Source of the DNA: Thermomonospora echinospora
GTDB lineage: Bacteria > Actinomycetota > Actinomycetes > Streptosporangiales > Streptosporangiaceae
Reading direction: 5' to 3'
Length of the DNA stretch: 64,000 nucleotides
Assembly (NCBI RefSeq): GCF_900108175.1
Contig: NZ_FNVO01000005.1
Span: 310,001 to 374,000 of the forward strand
Positions 1 through 10,198 of this stretch are shown here, piece by piece. The first letter of the stretch is position 1. Each line of letters opens with the position of its first letter. The notes under the pieces were generated by a model. That model saw only the letters and a list, made by a program, of their open reading frames with translations, had not been told where the DNA came from and did not search any database. Both the position numbers and the translations under genes were made by a program.

Positions 1-1303
<1,303 letters not shown>

Positions 1304-1306
1304 GCC

Positions 1307-2785
1307 TCAGCGGTCCTCGCCGCCGGGCGCCCTGCCCTCGTTCACCTGCTGACTCCCCTTTCCGTTTCCGTTCCCGTTGCCCTTTCCGTTGCCGTTGCCG
1401 CTCCCGTTGTCGTTGTCGTTCCCGTCGTCGGAGGGGGGCTCCTGCGACGGCGTGGGCTCGGGCTCGTCCGGCGGCGCGGTGATCGAGGGGCGGGGCTCAG
1501 GGGCCGGATCCTCCGGCGGCGGGGTGGGCGCCCCGGGCCGCGCCGGCCGCGTCTCGGTGCCCGAGGTGGGGCCGGCCGACGGCCGACCGACGCCGGGATC
1601 CCGCATCGGCCCACCGGCCGGCCCGGTCGCCGGGCCGGGCCTGGAGGACTCCGGCGCGGGCTTCCCGGGCACGGAGGCGGTCACCGTCACATGCAGGCGG
1701 GGCGGCGGCTCGGCGCTCGCGCCACCGTTCATGAGGCCGCTGCCGACGAACAGGCCGGCGAAGGCGCCCGCGCCCAGCGACACCGCCGCGGTGACCAGGC
1801 CCGCCCTCCGCCGGGACGGCTCACGCCGGCGGCGCGGCGGGGCGGCCTCCCCTGCCGCCCTCGGCTCCTGTGCCGCCTGCGGCGGGGCCGGCGTCCACAG
1901 CTCGGCGACCGCCAGCGCCGCGGTCTCCTCGGCACGGGGCTTGAGCAGGGTGCTGAGCAGGTCCTCGGCGGTCGGCCGCAGCGCCGGGTCCTTGGCGAGC
2001 GCGGCCTCGGCCAAGCTCCGCAGCGGCTCCTTCATCCCGGTCAGATCCGGCGGCATGGTGAGGATCCGCTCGGCGAGTTGCTCCCCGTCGCCCTCCCCGA
2101 ACGGGTGACGGCCCAGCGCCGCGTAGGCGACCAGCAGGCCCCAGCCGAACACGTCGCAGGACGTCCCGGCGGCCCCGCCGGTGAGCCGTTCGGGAGCGAT
2201 CCAGCCGGGGCTGCCCATGACCACCCCGGCCTGGGTCTGGCCCTCGGCCCGCTCCAGCGGGTGCGCGATGCCGAAGTCGATGATGCGCGGCCCGTCGTCG
2301 GCGAGCAGCACGTTGGACGGCTTGACGTCGCGGTGCACCACCCCGGCCCGGTGGATGGCGGCCAGCGCGTCGGCGACCCCGATGGCGACCGCGTGCTGCG
2401 AGCCCGGCGGCAGCGGCCCCCGCTCCTGCACGACCTGCGACAGCGGCGGCCCCTCGATGAACTCGGTGACCAGGTACGGGCGGGTGCGGGCGCTGCCGTC
2501 CTCGATGACCCGGGCGGTGCAGCAGGAATCGATCCGACGCGCGTAGGCGGCCTCGGCGCGGAAACGCCGCCGCGCCTCGGGGTCCAGGGAATGCGCCGGA
2601 TACAGCGTCTTGACGGCGACCAGACGGTGCTCACCAGGATCGGCGGCGGGCTCGCCCAGGTAGACCATCCCCATGCCGCCGGCGCCCAGCCGCCCGAGCA
2701 GCCGGTAGGACCCCACCTCGGAGGGGTCTGCGGCCATCAGCGGCACCACGCCGGCCGGCAGCGAGCGCTCCTGTGCGTCCAACAC
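1307..2785 (-). CDS. Membrane-anchored serine/threonine protein kinase
   Basis: A 492-residue Hanks-type (PknB-like) kinase. The Gly-rich loop GRLGAGGMG is at residues 31-39, the ATP-binding lysine is K59 (AVK), the catalytic loop HRDVKPSN starts at 151 and DFG is at 170-172; the catalytic set looks intact. A Pro/Ala/Arg-rich linker leads to one transmembrane helix (about 329-350). The outer C-terminal region is Pro/Ser/Gly-rich without a recognisable sensor domain and ends in an Asn-Gly-Lys repeat. I chose the GTG at 2785 because GGGAGG lies 4 bases upstream; an open frame continues to 2890 but lacks such a site, and an ATG at 2737 is an alternative. It is divergent from a second kinase gene, so it probably phosphorylates proteins in response to an envelope signal. 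Confidence 0.92.
   Translation of the reverse strand: MLDAQERSLPAGVVPLMAADPSEVGSYRLLGRLGAGGMGMVYLGEPAADPGEHRLVAVKTLYPAHSLDPEARRRFRAEAAYARRIDSCCTARVIEDGSARTRPYLVTEFIEGPPLSQVVQERGPLPPGSQHAVAIGVADALAAIHRAGVVHRDVKPSNVLLADDGPRIIDFGIAHPLERAEGQTQAGVVMGSPGWIAPERLTGGAAGTSCDVFGWGLLVAYAALGRHPFGEGDGEQLAERILTMPPDLTGMKEPLRSLAEAALAKDPALRPTAEDLLSTLLKPRAEETAALAVAELWTPAPPQAAQEPRAAGEAAPPRRRREPSRRRAGLVTAAVSLGAGAFAGLFVGSGLMNGGASAEPPPRLHVTVTASVPGKPAPESSRPGPATGPAGGPMRDPGVGRPSAGPTSGTETRPARPGAPTPPPEDPAPEPRPSITAPPDEPEPTPSQEPPSDDGNDNDNGSGNGNGKGNGNGNGKGSQQVNEGRAPGGEDR
1354..1428 (-). repeat. Low-complexity hexamer run encoding an Asn-Gly-Lys tail
   Basis: Degenerate 6-bp units of the type CCGTTG/CCGTTT run across this stretch. 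Read on the minus strand they encode alternating Gly-Asn, Asp-Asn and Gly-Lys dipeptides at the extracellular end of the kinase. The run is a candidate for slippage and length variation. Confidence 0.75.
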
Positions 2786-2942
2786 CTGTCCTCCCACAGG
2801 AGACGGACGTCCAGGATGGCCCGTCTCTGATGTGCGCAGCCCTACCTTCCCCGAAGAACGCATCCGATGCAGGTCAGGGACGACCAACAATTCTTTCGGC
2901 GAAGGTGACTCGTTCTCCCCAGTGACAAGGGGGTCATTCCGG

Positions 2943-2948
2943 TATCTT
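2943..2948 (+). promoter_or_regulatory. Candidate -10 box (TATCTT) for a leaderless kinase mRNA
   Basis: TATCTT ends 7 bases before the ATG at 2956 and no Shine-Dalgarno sequence is visible, which fits transcription starting at the start codon. TGACAA at 2923-2928 resembles a -35 box, but the 14-bp spacer is short, so only the -10 is suggested. Confidence 0.4.
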
Positions 2949-2955
2949 TCTCGCC

Positions 2956-4212
2956 ATGTCTCAGTCAGAGCGCCTCGTGCTGGCGACGCGCTATCGGCTG
3001 GTCTCCGAAATCGGACAGGGTGCCAACGGAACGGTGTGGCGGGGGCACGACGACCTGCTGGACCGCGCCGTGGCGGTCAAGGAACTGAGGCTGCCCGCCG
3101 ATCTCGGCGAGGACGACCGGGTGGTCTTCTATCGCCGTACCCTGCGTGAGGCCCGCGCCCCGGCCCAGCTGCGCACCCCCTCGATCGTCGAGGTCTACGA
3201 CGTGGTGATCGAGCAGGGCCGGCCGTGGATCGTCATGGAGCTGATCGAGGCGCCCAACCTGGAGCAGCTCATCGAGCGCGACGGCCCGCTGCCGCCCGAA
3301 CGGGTGGCGCACATCGGCCGGCAACTGCTGGACGCGCTGGCGGTGGCGCACCGCTCCGGCATCATCCACCGCGATCTCAAGCCCAGCAACGTGCTGCTGG
3401 ACGGTGACCGGGTGGTACTCACCGACTTCGGCCTGGCCTTCTCCCCCGGCGCGGCGCACCTGACCAAGTCGGGGCACTTCGTGGGCTCCCCCGCGTACGT
3501 GGCACCCGAGGTGGCCGCCGGCGAACGGGCCACCCCGCAGTCGGACCTGTGGTCGCTGGGCGCCACCCTGTACGCCGCGCTGGAGGGCCGCCCTCCGTTC
3601 GACCGGGGCAACGTGATGGCCACGCTCAGCGCGCTGGCCAACGAGGAGCCGGCCCCTCCGCAGAACGCGGGCCCGCTGGCCCCGGTGCTGACCGGGCTGC
3701 TGCAGAAGAATCCACTGCGGCGGCTCAGCCACGCCCGCGCGGTCGACCGGCTGGAACGGGCGATGTCCGCGCCCCGCGCCGCCCGCCGCCAGGCCACCCC
3801 GCGCTACCGGCTGGCGGTGGTGGTCGGGCTGATCGCGGCGACCGTCGCCTCCTGCGGCGTCGGCACCGGCGCGCTGATCGTCGGGATGATGAAGGAGAGC
3901 CCGGGCCGGGCCGCGGCCGGCGAGAGCCCGGCCTCGGCCACCGGGCGGCCCGCCGCGATGCCGCCGGCCGCCGCCGCCAACCCGCTGGTGGTACGGGCGA
4001 TCGGCGACACCTGCAAGATCTTCGTGACCGAGGCGGGCTCGCTGAACTTCGAGTTCCGGGGCACCATGGCCCGGGGCGAGGAACGGGTCTTCGACAAGCC
4101 CCGGCTGTCGGTGGTCATCTACGACACCGCCGCCTGCGAGGTGTGGATCAAGGGTGTCAAGCAGCCCCAGGGGCAGCCCGGCACCCGCAGGGACCTGCTG
4201 GTCAACAGGTGA
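2956..4212 (+). CDS. Membrane-anchored serine/threonine protein kinase
   Basis: A 418-residue Hanks-type kinase: Gly-rich loop IGQGANG at 19-25, lysine K42 (AVKEL), HRDLKPSN from 138 and DFG at 157-159. One membrane helix follows at about 286-310. The outer part ends in a compact domain of about 70 residues (starting NPLVVRAIGDTCKIFV, later CEVWIKGVKQ) that looks like the beta-rich DUF4115 type seen at the end of RodZ; that resemblance is an inference. Unlike its divergent neighbour it therefore carries a folded extracytoplasmic domain that could be a sensor. The start at 2956 is supported by a -10 box 7 bases upstream and homology beginning at once (TRYRLVSEIG). A hairpin terminator follows. 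Confidence 0.93.
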   Translation: MSQSERLVLATRYRLVSEIGQGANGTVWRGHDDLLDRAVAVKELRLPADLGEDDRVVFYRRTLREARAPAQLRTPSIVEVYDVVIEQGRPWIVMELIEAPNLEQLIERDGPLPPERVAHIGRQLLDALAVAHRSGIIHRDLKPSNVLLDGDRVVLTDFGLAFSPGAAHLTKSGHFVGSPAYVAPEVAAGERATPQSDLWSLGATLYAALEGRPPFDRGNVMATLSALANEEPAPPQNAGPLAPVLTGLLQKNPLRRLSHARAVDRLERAMSAPRAARRQATPRYRLAVVVGLIAATVASCGVGTGALIVGMMKESPGRAAAGESPASATGRPAAMPPAAAANPLVVRAIGDTCKIFVTEAGSLNFEFRGTMARGEERVFDKPRLSVVIYDTAACEVWIKGVKQPQGQPGTRRDLLVNR

Positions 4213-4218
4213 TCGGGG

Positions 4219-4244
4219 ACCGGCGGGCGCAAGATTCCGCCGGT
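4219..4244 (+). terminator. Hairpin after the second kinase gene
   Basis: Perfect 8-bp stem ACCGGCGG / CCGCCGGT with a 10-base loop begins 6 bases after the stop. No T-run follows, as is usual in very GC-rich actinomycetes. Confidence 0.5.
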
Positions 4245-4317
4245 CGGTGGGAATGCGACGGGCACTCCGGCGACTGCAATCTGACGGATGGGTAGGTTGC
4301 AGCCGGAGGTGACCAGA

Positions 4318-5718
4318 ATGACCGAACAGGGCTACCGGGTCGAACGTGACTCCATGGGCGAGGTGCGGGTTCCGGCCGGGGCCAGGTGGCGCGCGCAGAC
4401 CCAGCGGGCGGTGGAGAACTTCCCGATCTCGGGACGTCCTTTGGAGCCGGCGCAGATCGCCGCGCTGGGCCGCATCAAGGCCGCCGCCGCCGAGGTGAAC
4501 GCCGAACTGGGGGTGCTGGACGCGGACGTGGCCGCGGCGATCGCGGCGGCGGCCCGCGAGGTGGCGGCCGGCGCGTGGGACGAGCACTTCCCGGTCGACG
4601 TGTTCCAGACCGGTTCGGGCACCTCGTCCAACATGAACGCCAACGAGGTGATCGCCACGCTGGCGGCCGAGCGGCTGGGCCGGCCGGTGCATCCCAACGA
4701 TGACGTGAACGCCTCCCAGTCCTCCAACGACGTGTTCCCGTCCGCGATCCACATCGCCGCCACCGAGGGGGTGGTGCGCGAGCTCGTCCCCGCGCTGGGG
4801 CATCTGGCCGCCGCGCTGGAGCGCAAGGCCGCCGAGTTCCGCGACGTGGTGAAGGCGGGCCGCACCCATCTGATGGACGCCACCCCGGTCACGCTGGGCC
4901 AGGAGTTCGGCGGTTACGCGGCCCAGATGCGCTACGGCGTGCAGCGGCTGGAGGGGGTGCTGCCGCGGGTGGCCGAACTGCCACTGGGCGGCACGGCGGT
5001 CGGCACCGGCATCAACACCCCGCCCGGGTTCGCCGCCCGGGTGATCGCCGTGATCGCCCAGGAGACCGGACTGCCGCTGACCGAGGCCCGCGACCACTTC
5101 GAGGCGCAGGGCGCCCGCGACGCGCTGGTGGAGCTCAGCGGGGTGCTGCGCACCGTCGCGGTCGGGCTCAACAAGATCGCCAATGATCTGCGCTGGATGG
5201 GCTCGGGGCCGACCGCCGGGCTGGCCGAGATCCGGCTGCCGGACCTGCAGCCCGGTTCCTCGATCATGCCGGGCAAGGTCAACCCGGTGATCTGCGAGGC
5301 GGTCCTGCAGGTGGCCGCGCAGGTGATCGGCAACGACGCGGCGGTGGCGTTCGGCGGCGCGGCCGGCAACTTCGAGCTCAACGTGATGCTGCCGATGCTG
5401 GCCCGCAACGTCCTGGAGTCGGTCCGGTTGCTGGCCGCCGCCTCCCGACTGCTGGCCGACCGCTGCGTGGACGGCATCGAGGCCGACGCCGAGCGCTGCC
5501 GGACCTATGCCGAGTCTTCACCGTCGATCGTCACCCCGCTGAACCGCCACCTCGGCTACGAGGAGGCGGCGGCCATCGCCAAGCAGGCGCTGCGCGAGCA
5601 CAAGACGATCCGGCAGGTGGTGCTGGAACGCGGCCATGTCGACCAGGGCAGGCTCACCCTCGAACAACTCGACGCCGCTCTCGACGTGCTCGCGATGACC
5701 GGTCGCCGAACGGACTAG
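4318..5718 (+). CDS. fumC: Class II fumarate hydratase
   Basis: This 466-residue homotetrameric, metal-independent fumarase of the aspartase/fumarase superfamily hydrates fumarate to L-malate in the TCA cycle. The superfamily signature [11 protein letters not shown], including the mobile catalytic serine, is present, as are the substrate-binding segments [23 protein letters not shown] and [10 protein letters not shown]. Length is normal. The ATG at 4318 is preferred over the ATG at 4288 because GGAGGT at 4305-4310 precedes it at normal spacing. It is a separate transcription unit from the kinase upstream. Having both class I and class II enzymes so close together is notable. Confidence 0.97.
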   Translation: MTEQGYRVERDSMGEVRVPAGARWRAQTQRAVENFPISGRPLEPAQIAALGRIKAAAAEVNAELGVLDADVAAAIAAAAREVAAGAWDEHFPVDVFQTGSGTSSNMNANEVIATLAAERLGRPVHPNDDVNASQSSNDVFPSAIHIAATEGVVRELVPALGHLAAALERKAAEFRDVVKAGRTHLMDATPVTLGQEFGGYAAQMRYGVQRLEGVLPRVAELPLGGTAVGTGINTPPGFAARVIAVIAQETGLPLTEARDHFEAQGARDALVELSGVLRTVAVGLNKIANDLRWMGSGPTAGLAEIRLPDLQPGSSIMPGKVNPVICEAVLQVAAQVIGNDAAVAFGGAAGNFELNVMLPMLARNVLESVRLLAAASRLLADRCVDGIEADAERCRTYAESSPSIVTPLNRHLGYEEAAAIAKQALREHKTIRQVVLERGHVDQGRLTLEQLDAALDVLAMTGRRTD

Positions 5719-5744
5719 ACACCATTTTTGGTCCGATTTGCGAG

Positions 5745-5759
5745 CCATTTCGAAAATGG
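5745..5759. terminator. Short AT-rich inverted repeat between convergent genes
   Basis: CCATTT and AAATGG flank a 3-base loop in the gap between fumC and the convergent transglycosylase-like gene; a related ACCATTTTTGGT lies 14 bases earlier. It is weak for a terminator and could equally be a protein-binding site. Confidence 0.25.
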
Positions 5760-5783
5760 GGCCATCACCGGGCCCGCAGCGGC

Positions 5784-6353
5784 TCAGTACCAGCCGTTGT
5801 CCCGGAAGTACGCCCAGGCGCGGCAGGGCGTCCCGTAACGGATGTCGATGTAGAGCAGGCCCCACCTGATCTGGGTGCGCGGGTTGGTCCGCCAGTCGTC
5901 GCCGGAGCGGGCCATCTTGTCGCCCGGCAGCGCCTGCGGGATGCCGTAGGCGCCGGAGTCCGGGTTGTGGGCACGGTGGTTCCAGCCGCTCTCCGAGGTC
6001 CACAGCCGGTCCAGGCAGCGGTACTGCCGGGGGCCGCCGCCGTGGCGCCGGACGATTTTCCGGGCGAGCAGGCGGTTGCGGTCCGCCCTGGCCAGGCGCT
6101 GCCGGTAGGCGTGCCGCAGCGGTACGGACGGGTGTCCGCGCCGCTGCGGCGCGGACGAATGGACGTGCTGTCGTGGCGCCGACGAGGCGGCGGAGATTCC
6201 GGCGGGCTGCCGCGCGGGCTGTGCCGGAATGGCGGCGACGGCCTGTTCCGAGGCCGTGACCGTCGGCACGAGCGCGACCGTCATCGCGGTCAGCGCGGTT
6301 CCCGCCCGCCGTTTACGCAGTCGGCATTCAGCGTCGTTTCGATGTCGTGACAC
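5784..6353 (-). CDS. Secreted lytic-transglycosylase-like protein
   Basis: A 189-residue protein with an Arg-rich N-terminus, a hydrophobic stretch (TALTAMTVALVPT) and an Ala-rich cleavage area, fitting a signal peptide. The C-terminal 85 residues form the small lysozyme-like domain found in aggregation-promoting-factor/Rpf-related proteins, with the likely catalytic glutamate in TSESGWN followed by SGAYGIPQALPG and the end RDNGWY. It probably cuts peptidoglycan glycan strands outside the cell. It is a shorter paralogue of the next gene, which has the same C-terminal domain. The GTG at 6353 was chosen because it gives the best signal peptide; a TTG at 6386 is possible. No clear ribosome site is visible for either. 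Confidence 0.85.
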   Translation of the reverse strand: MSRHRNDAECRLRKRRAGTALTAMTVALVPTVTASEQAVAAIPAQPARQPAGISAASSAPRQHVHSSAPQRRGHPSVPLRHAYRQRLARADRNRLLARKIVRRHGGGPRQYRCLDRLWTSESGWNHRAHNPDSGAYGIPQALPGDKMARSGDDWRTNPRTQIRWGLLYIDIRYGTPCRAWAYFRDNGWY

Positions 6354-6455
6354 AGGTGTTAACGTGCGGCGGATCCATCGAATCAATGCATGGCGGCCGC
6401 CATTTTCTGCCGCCGCTTTACCGACTCCTCGACCACCTCATGCGTTGGCAGGCGG

Positions 6456-6482
6456 AAAGGGCGGGATCGTCGGCCCGCCCTT
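6456..6482 (-). terminator. Rho-independent-type terminator
   Basis: AAGGGCGGG and CCCGCCCTT pair around an 8-base loop, 24 bases beyond the stop of the gene at 6506 on the minus strand. The rest of the 152-bp gap to 6353 must hold the promoter of the shorter paralogue. Confidence 0.7.
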
Positions 6483-6505
6483 CTCCGCGCCGCCGGGCGG
6501 GCGGC

Positions 6506-7414
6506 TCAGTACCAGCCCACGCGCTGGGAGTGGCTCCAGGCTCCGCAGGGATTGCCGTAGCGACCCTTGATGTAGCCCAGGCCCCATTTGATCTGGGTGC
6601 GCGGGTTGGTCCGCCAGTCGGCGCCTGCGCTGGCCATCTTGGAGCCGGGCAGCGCCTGCGGGATGCCGTAGGCGCCGGAGGTGGGGTTCTGGGCGGTGTG
6701 CCGCCAGCCGCTCTCCTTCTGCCACAGGTTGACCAGGCAGCCGAACTGGGTGCTCGGGTCGAAGCCGAAGCTCGGCAGCATCGCCTTGGCGATCCGCTGC
6801 GCCTCACCGGCCGGGACGGGGTTGCCCGCGGGCGGGGCGTCGCCGTCGCCGCCGGCGGCCGACGTGGGCGTGGGGGTGGGGGTGTGCCCCTTGGCCTCCA
6901 GCTCCATCGGCTTGCCCGCGTCCTTGACGGCCGCGCGGGAGGCCCGGTCGAGGTTCTGCTGCCGCCGCTGCTCCTCCAGGACCTTCGGGTCCGGCGGCTT
7001 GGGGGCGTCGGCCAGCGCCCGGGGCTTGACGGTGGTGTTCTCCTCGCCGCCGGTCATCGCGAAGGCGGCCACGGCGCCCACGCCGACCAGCACCACCGCC
7101 GCACCGGCCACCGCGGCGAGCTTCACCGGAAGACGGGTCGCCAGGCCCTTGCCCGCCGCGCCGCTCCCGGGCGCCCCGGCACGGGCGGAGCCGTCGTCGT
7201 CGCCGATGGTGTCCGCCCCGTGCGGCCTGCCCGGCATCGACCCGTCGCCCTGGCCCGGCCCGGCCGGCGCCCCGAAGGGGTTTCCGGCGACCCGGACGTC
7301 CTCGGGGGGCACCGCCGGGCCGAACGGGTGCCGCGCCTGCTCGGGCGGGCTCGGCTGCCGCGCGTCGCTGTGCTCGTCTCGCCTACCAGGGGACCTCGGG
7401 TGGTCTCCGTACAA
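6506..7414 (-). CDS. Membrane-anchored lytic-transglycosylase-like protein
   Basis: A 302-residue protein with a Pro/Gly-rich cytoplasmic region (1-95), one transmembrane helix (about 97-120), a charged linker with a Thr-Pro run and the same lysozyme-like domain as the neighbouring 189-residue protein from about 205. The likely catalytic glutamate is E234 in KESGW, followed by SGAYGIPQALPG and a C-terminal GWY. It is expected to act on peptidoglycan at the outer face of the membrane. The TTG at 7414 is used because GGAAGG lies about 6 bases upstream and no other start is in frame before the upstream stop. It is preceded by a long untranslated region that may be a structured leader. Confidence 0.87.
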   Translation of the reverse strand: MYGDHPRSPGRRDEHSDARQPSPPEQARHPFGPAVPPEDVRVAGNPFGAPAGPGQGDGSMPGRPHGADTIGDDDGSARAGAPGSGAAGKGLATRLPVKLAAVAGAAVVLVGVGAVAAFAMTGGEENTTVKPRALADAPKPPDPKVLEEQRRQQNLDRASRAAVKDAGKPMELEAKGHTPTPTPTSAAGGDGDAPPAGNPVPAGEAQRIAKAMLPSFGFDPSTQFGCLVNLWQKESGWRHTAQNPTSGAYGIPQALPGSKMASAGADWRTNPRTQIKWGLGYIKGRYGNPCGAWSHSQRVGWY

Positions 7415-7599
7415 GGCGGCCCTTCCGACGGTCGCACGCGCATGGGCGCGCGTACGAAGGCGTCCACCTCCCGGCCGTCAGCCCGTCAGCGTCGCGGGCC
7501 TGGCCCGGAGCGGTGACCGGTCCAGCGGGATCGTCAAGGGGGTTCCGATGGACCCGCACCGCTCGGAGGTGCTTACGGCTGCTCACAATGCATGAGGTC

Positions 7600-7740
7600 A
7601 GGGGGTACTTCGCAACAAGAACGAGACATTTGTGTCGCCTGCGACCGCTGTCAACCCACCGCCGGGCGCCCTGAATCCAGGGCGAGAGCTGGGATTCCGC
7701 CGGATTGGCCGGGTTCGTGTGGCGTTAGTCACATTACTGC
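7600..7740 (-). promoter_or_regulatory. Candidate structured 5' leader of the transglycosylase gene (possible c-di-AMP riboswitch)
   Basis: The 426-bp gap 7415-7840 contains no convincing gene. On the minus strand this part holds GGCGGAATCC, a CCCTG/CAGGG hairpin (loop GATT), and then TTGACAGC followed by TCGCAGGCG. Order and spacing loosely resemble the ydaO/yuaA (c-di-AMP) riboswitch core, which in actinomycetes controls Rpf and other wall hydrolases (established knowledge). Several conserved positions do not match, in particular the GGGGGA and CCGAACCCGTCAGCT blocks, so the call is weak. TAATGT at its 5' end could be a -10 box. Confidence 0.27.
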
Positions 7741-7798
7741 ACAACGCGTTTAACGATCTACACGCTGTGACGGATTGTGCTCTTGCGAGACATGCGAA

Positions 7799-7830
7799 GG
7801 CCCGCGACCGGCCGAAGCCGATCGCGGGCC
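7799..7830 (-). terminator. Terminator hairpin of phoH2
   Basis: A perfect 9-bp stem (GGCCCGCGA / TCGCGGGCC) with a 14-base loop lies 10 bases beyond the phoH2 stop on the minus strand and is followed by TTCGCATG. Confidence 0.75.
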
Positions 7831-7840
7831 CACGCGCCTC

Positions 7841-9172
7841 TCAGGCGCCGACGTCGCCGAGCAGGTCGGTCACCAGCGCGGCGATCGGGGAACGTTCCGA
7901 ACGGGTCAGGGTCACGTGCGCGAACAGCGGGTGCCCCTTGAGCTTCTCCACCACCGCGACCACCCCGTCGTGCCGGCCCACCCGCAGGTTGTCGCGCTGG
8001 GCGACGTCATGGGTGAGCACGACCCGCGAGCCGGCGCCGATCCGCGACAGCACGGTCAGCAGCACCCCGCGTTCCAGCGACTGCGCCTCGTCCACGATGA
8101 CGAACGCGTCGTGCAGGGAGCGGCCGCGGATGTGGGTCAGCGGCAGCACCTCGAGCATGTCACGGTCCAAGACCTCCTCGATGACCTCCGGGGTGGTCAC
8201 CGCCGACAGCGTGTCGTAGACCGCCTGCGCCCAGGGCGACATCTTCTCGTTCTCGGACCCGGGCAGGTAGCCCAGCTCCTGGCCGCCGACCGCGTACAGC
8301 GGCCGGAAGACCACGACCTTGCGGTGCCGGCGGCGCTCCAGCACCGCCTCCAGGCCCGCGCACAGCGCCAGCGCCGACTTTCCGGTGCCCGCCCGGCCGC
8401 CCAGGGAGACGATGCCCACGTCCTCGTCCATCAGCAGGTCCAGCGCGACCCGCTGCTCGGCGGACCGGCCGCGCAGCCCGAACACCTCCCGGTCGCCGCG
8501 CACCAGCCGTACCGACTTGTCCGGCTGCACCCTGCCCAGCGCCGAGCCGCGCTCCGACAGCAGCCGCAGCCCGGTGTGGCAGGGCAGTTCCCGCGCCTCC
8601 GGCAGATCCAGCGACCCGGTGTCGTAGAGCTCCTCGACCTGGGCGGCGGTCGCCTCCAGCTCCCGCATCCCGGTCCAGCCGGACTCCACCACCGCCAGCT
8701 CGGCGCGGTACTCCTCGGCGGCCAGGCCCACCGCCGAGGCCTTCACCCGCAGCGGCAGGTCCTTGGAGACCAGGACCACGTCCTTGCCCTCCCGGGCCAG
8801 CCAGGCGGCCACCGACAGGATCCGGGTGTCGTTGTCGCCGAGCCGGAACCCGTCCGGCAGCACCCCGGGGTCGGCGTGGTTGAGCTCGACGCGCAGCGAA
8901 CCGCCCAGCTCACCGAGCGGGATGGCCTCGTCCAGGCGGCCGTGCTCCACCCGCAGGTCGTCGAGGATGCGCAGCGCCTGGCGGGCGAAGTAGCCCAGCT
9001 CCGGGTGGTGCCGCTTGGCCTCGAGCTCGGTGATGACGACGATGGGGAGTACGACCTCGTGCTCGGCGAACCGGGTCATCGCCCCCGGATCGGCGAGCAG
9101 GACACTGGTGTCGAGGACGTAGGTGCGCCGCTGCGGCTGCTCGGTGTCGCGGCGCCTGGAGGAAGTGGCCAC
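7841..9172 (-). CDS. phoH2: PhoH2-type protein: PIN domain fused to PhoH ATPase
   Basis: A 443-residue protein. The N-terminal 140 residues are a PIN ribonuclease domain ([13 protein letters not shown], then LGDNDTRIL with acidic metal ligands). The C-terminal half is a PhoH P-loop ATPase with Walker [11 protein letters not shown] and Walker [10 protein letters not shown]. In mycobacteria this family is a sequence-specific RNA helicase/RNase of a toxin-antitoxin type; activity here is inferred. GTG at 9172 follows AAGGAGAG at good spacing. The same frame remains open for another 55 codons upstream (to 9337) but without a ribosome site. I find no separate convincing antitoxin ORF in the 168-bp gap upstream. 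It neighbours a cis-prenyl transferase, as in other actinobacteria. Confidence 0.92.
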   Translation of the reverse strand: MATSSRRRDTEQPQRRTYVLDTSVLLADPGAMTRFAEHEVVLPIVVITELEAKRHHPELGYFARQALRILDDLRVEHGRLDEAIPLGELGGSLRVELNHADPGVLPDGFRLGDNDTRILSVAAWLAREGKDVVLVSKDLPLRVKASAVGLAAEEYRAELAVVESGWTGMRELEATAAQVEELYDTGSLDLPEARELPCHTGLRLLSERGSALGRVQPDKSVRLVRGDREVFGLRGRSAEQRVALDLLMDEDVGIVSLGGRAGTGKSALALCAGLEAVLERRRHRKVVVFRPLYAVGGQELGYLPGSENEKMSPWAQAVYDTLSAVTTPEVIEEVLDRDMLEVLPLTHIRGRSLHDAFVIVDEAQSLERGVLLTVLSRIGAGSRVVLTHDVAQRDNLRVGRHDGVVAVVEKLKGHPLFAHVTLTRSERSPIAALVTDLLGDVGA

Positions 9173-9240
9173 TCGCTCTCCTTCGGGTCCCGCCGCCGGA
9201 TCGCCGTCGCGAACCCTTGGGCGGACGCCCCTTGGTGTGG

Positions 9241-9260
9241 TCCGGAGGAGGCCCTCCGGA
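9241..9260 (-). terminator. Short perfect hairpin after the prenyl transferase gene
   Basis: TCCGGAGG and CCTCCGGA pair with a 4-base loop in the gap between the prenyl transferase and phoH2. It could end the former transcript or be part of the phoH2 leader. Confidence 0.4.
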
Positions 9261-9340
9261 TCGACGGAGCGCCCCGGCCCGGTACCGTCACCCGCCGAGT
9301 GTGCGGGGCCGGCGGACAGGGCGTCCCGCCGGACCACGGG

Positions 9341-10156
9341 TCAGGAACCGAAGCGCCGGTGCCGCGCGGCGTAGGAGCGGAGCGCACGCAGGAAGTCGAC
9401 CCTGCGGAAGTCCGGCCAGTGGACCTCGCAGAAGTGGAACTCCGAGTGGGCGCTCTGCCAGAGCAGGAAGCCCGACAGACGCTGCTCTCCCGAGGTGCGG
9501 ATGACCAGGTCGGGATCGGGCTGGCCGCGCGTGTAGAGATGCTCGGCGATGTGCTCGACTTCGAGGACCTCGGCGAGTTCCTCGATGCTGGTGCCCTTAC
9601 CCGCCTGCTCCAGGAGCAGTGAGCGCACCGCATCAGCGATCTCACGCCTACCTCCATACCCAACGGCGACGTTCACAATCAGCCCAGGGCGGTCGGATGT
9701 GGTCTCCTCGGCCTGTTTGAGGACGCGGGCGGTCGAGTCGGGCAGCAGGTCCATCGCGCCCACCGCCTTGACGTGCCAGCCGTCGGCGGCCAGCTTGGCG
9801 ACGGTGTTCTCGATGATGTCCAGCAGCGGGTCCAGCTCCTTGGCGGGCCGGTTGAGGTTGTCGGTGGACAGCATCCACAGCGTGACCAGCTCGACGCCGG
9901 CCTCGGTGCACCAGTGCAGCAGCTCGGTGATCTTGTCGGCGCCACGCTGGTGGCCGGTGTTGACGTCGGCCAGGCCCATCGAGCGGGCCCAGCGCCGGTT
10001 GCCGTCCAGGATCACGCCGACGTGGCGGGGCACGTTGTCGGTGGGCAGCGAAGCCTCGACGCGGCGCTCGTACATCCGGTAGATGGACTCCCGCAGCGCC
10101 CCGTACATCCCGCTGCGCCTGATCGCCGCGGTCAGCCTTTCCCGTCGGACAGTCAT
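9341..10156 (-). CDS. Cis-isoprenyl diphosphate synthase (UppS family)
   Basis: A 271-residue soluble enzyme that condenses isopentenyl diphosphate onto an allylic diphosphate with Z geometry, supplying precursors of the polyprenyl carrier used in wall synthesis. Family motifs are clear: VGVILDGNRRWAR with catalytic D51, TLWMLSTDNL, VGYGGRREI, RTSGEQRLS and the end WPDFR. Position near phoH2 and length match the short-chain (Z-farnesyl diphosphate) enzyme Rv1086 rather than the long-chain Rv2361c type, but product length cannot be read from sequence. The ATG at 10156 follows GGGAGGTAGG, a strong ribosome site. Confidence 0.93.
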   Translation of the reverse strand: MTVRRERLTAAIRRSGMYGALRESIYRMYERRVEASLPTDNVPRHVGVILDGNRRWARSMGLADVNTGHQRGADKITELLHWCTEAGVELVTLWMLSTDNLNRPAKELDPLLDIIENTVAKLAADGWHVKAVGAMDLLPDSTARVLKQAEETTSDRPGLIVNVAVGYGGRREIADAVRSLLLEQAGKGTSIEELAEVLEVEHIAEHLYTRGQPDPDLVIRTSGEQRLSGFLLWQSAHSEFHFCEVHWPDFRRVDFLRALRSYAARHRRFGS

Positions 10157-10198
10157 GGGCCTACCTCCCGCGCGCGTCCCCCGTCAGACGACGCCTAA

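Noticed and set aside
9173-9340. An antitoxin gene (phoAT-like) in front of phoH2
   Set aside because: In mycobacteria phoH2 has an overlapping antitoxin, but here only an in-frame open extension without ribosome site is seen.
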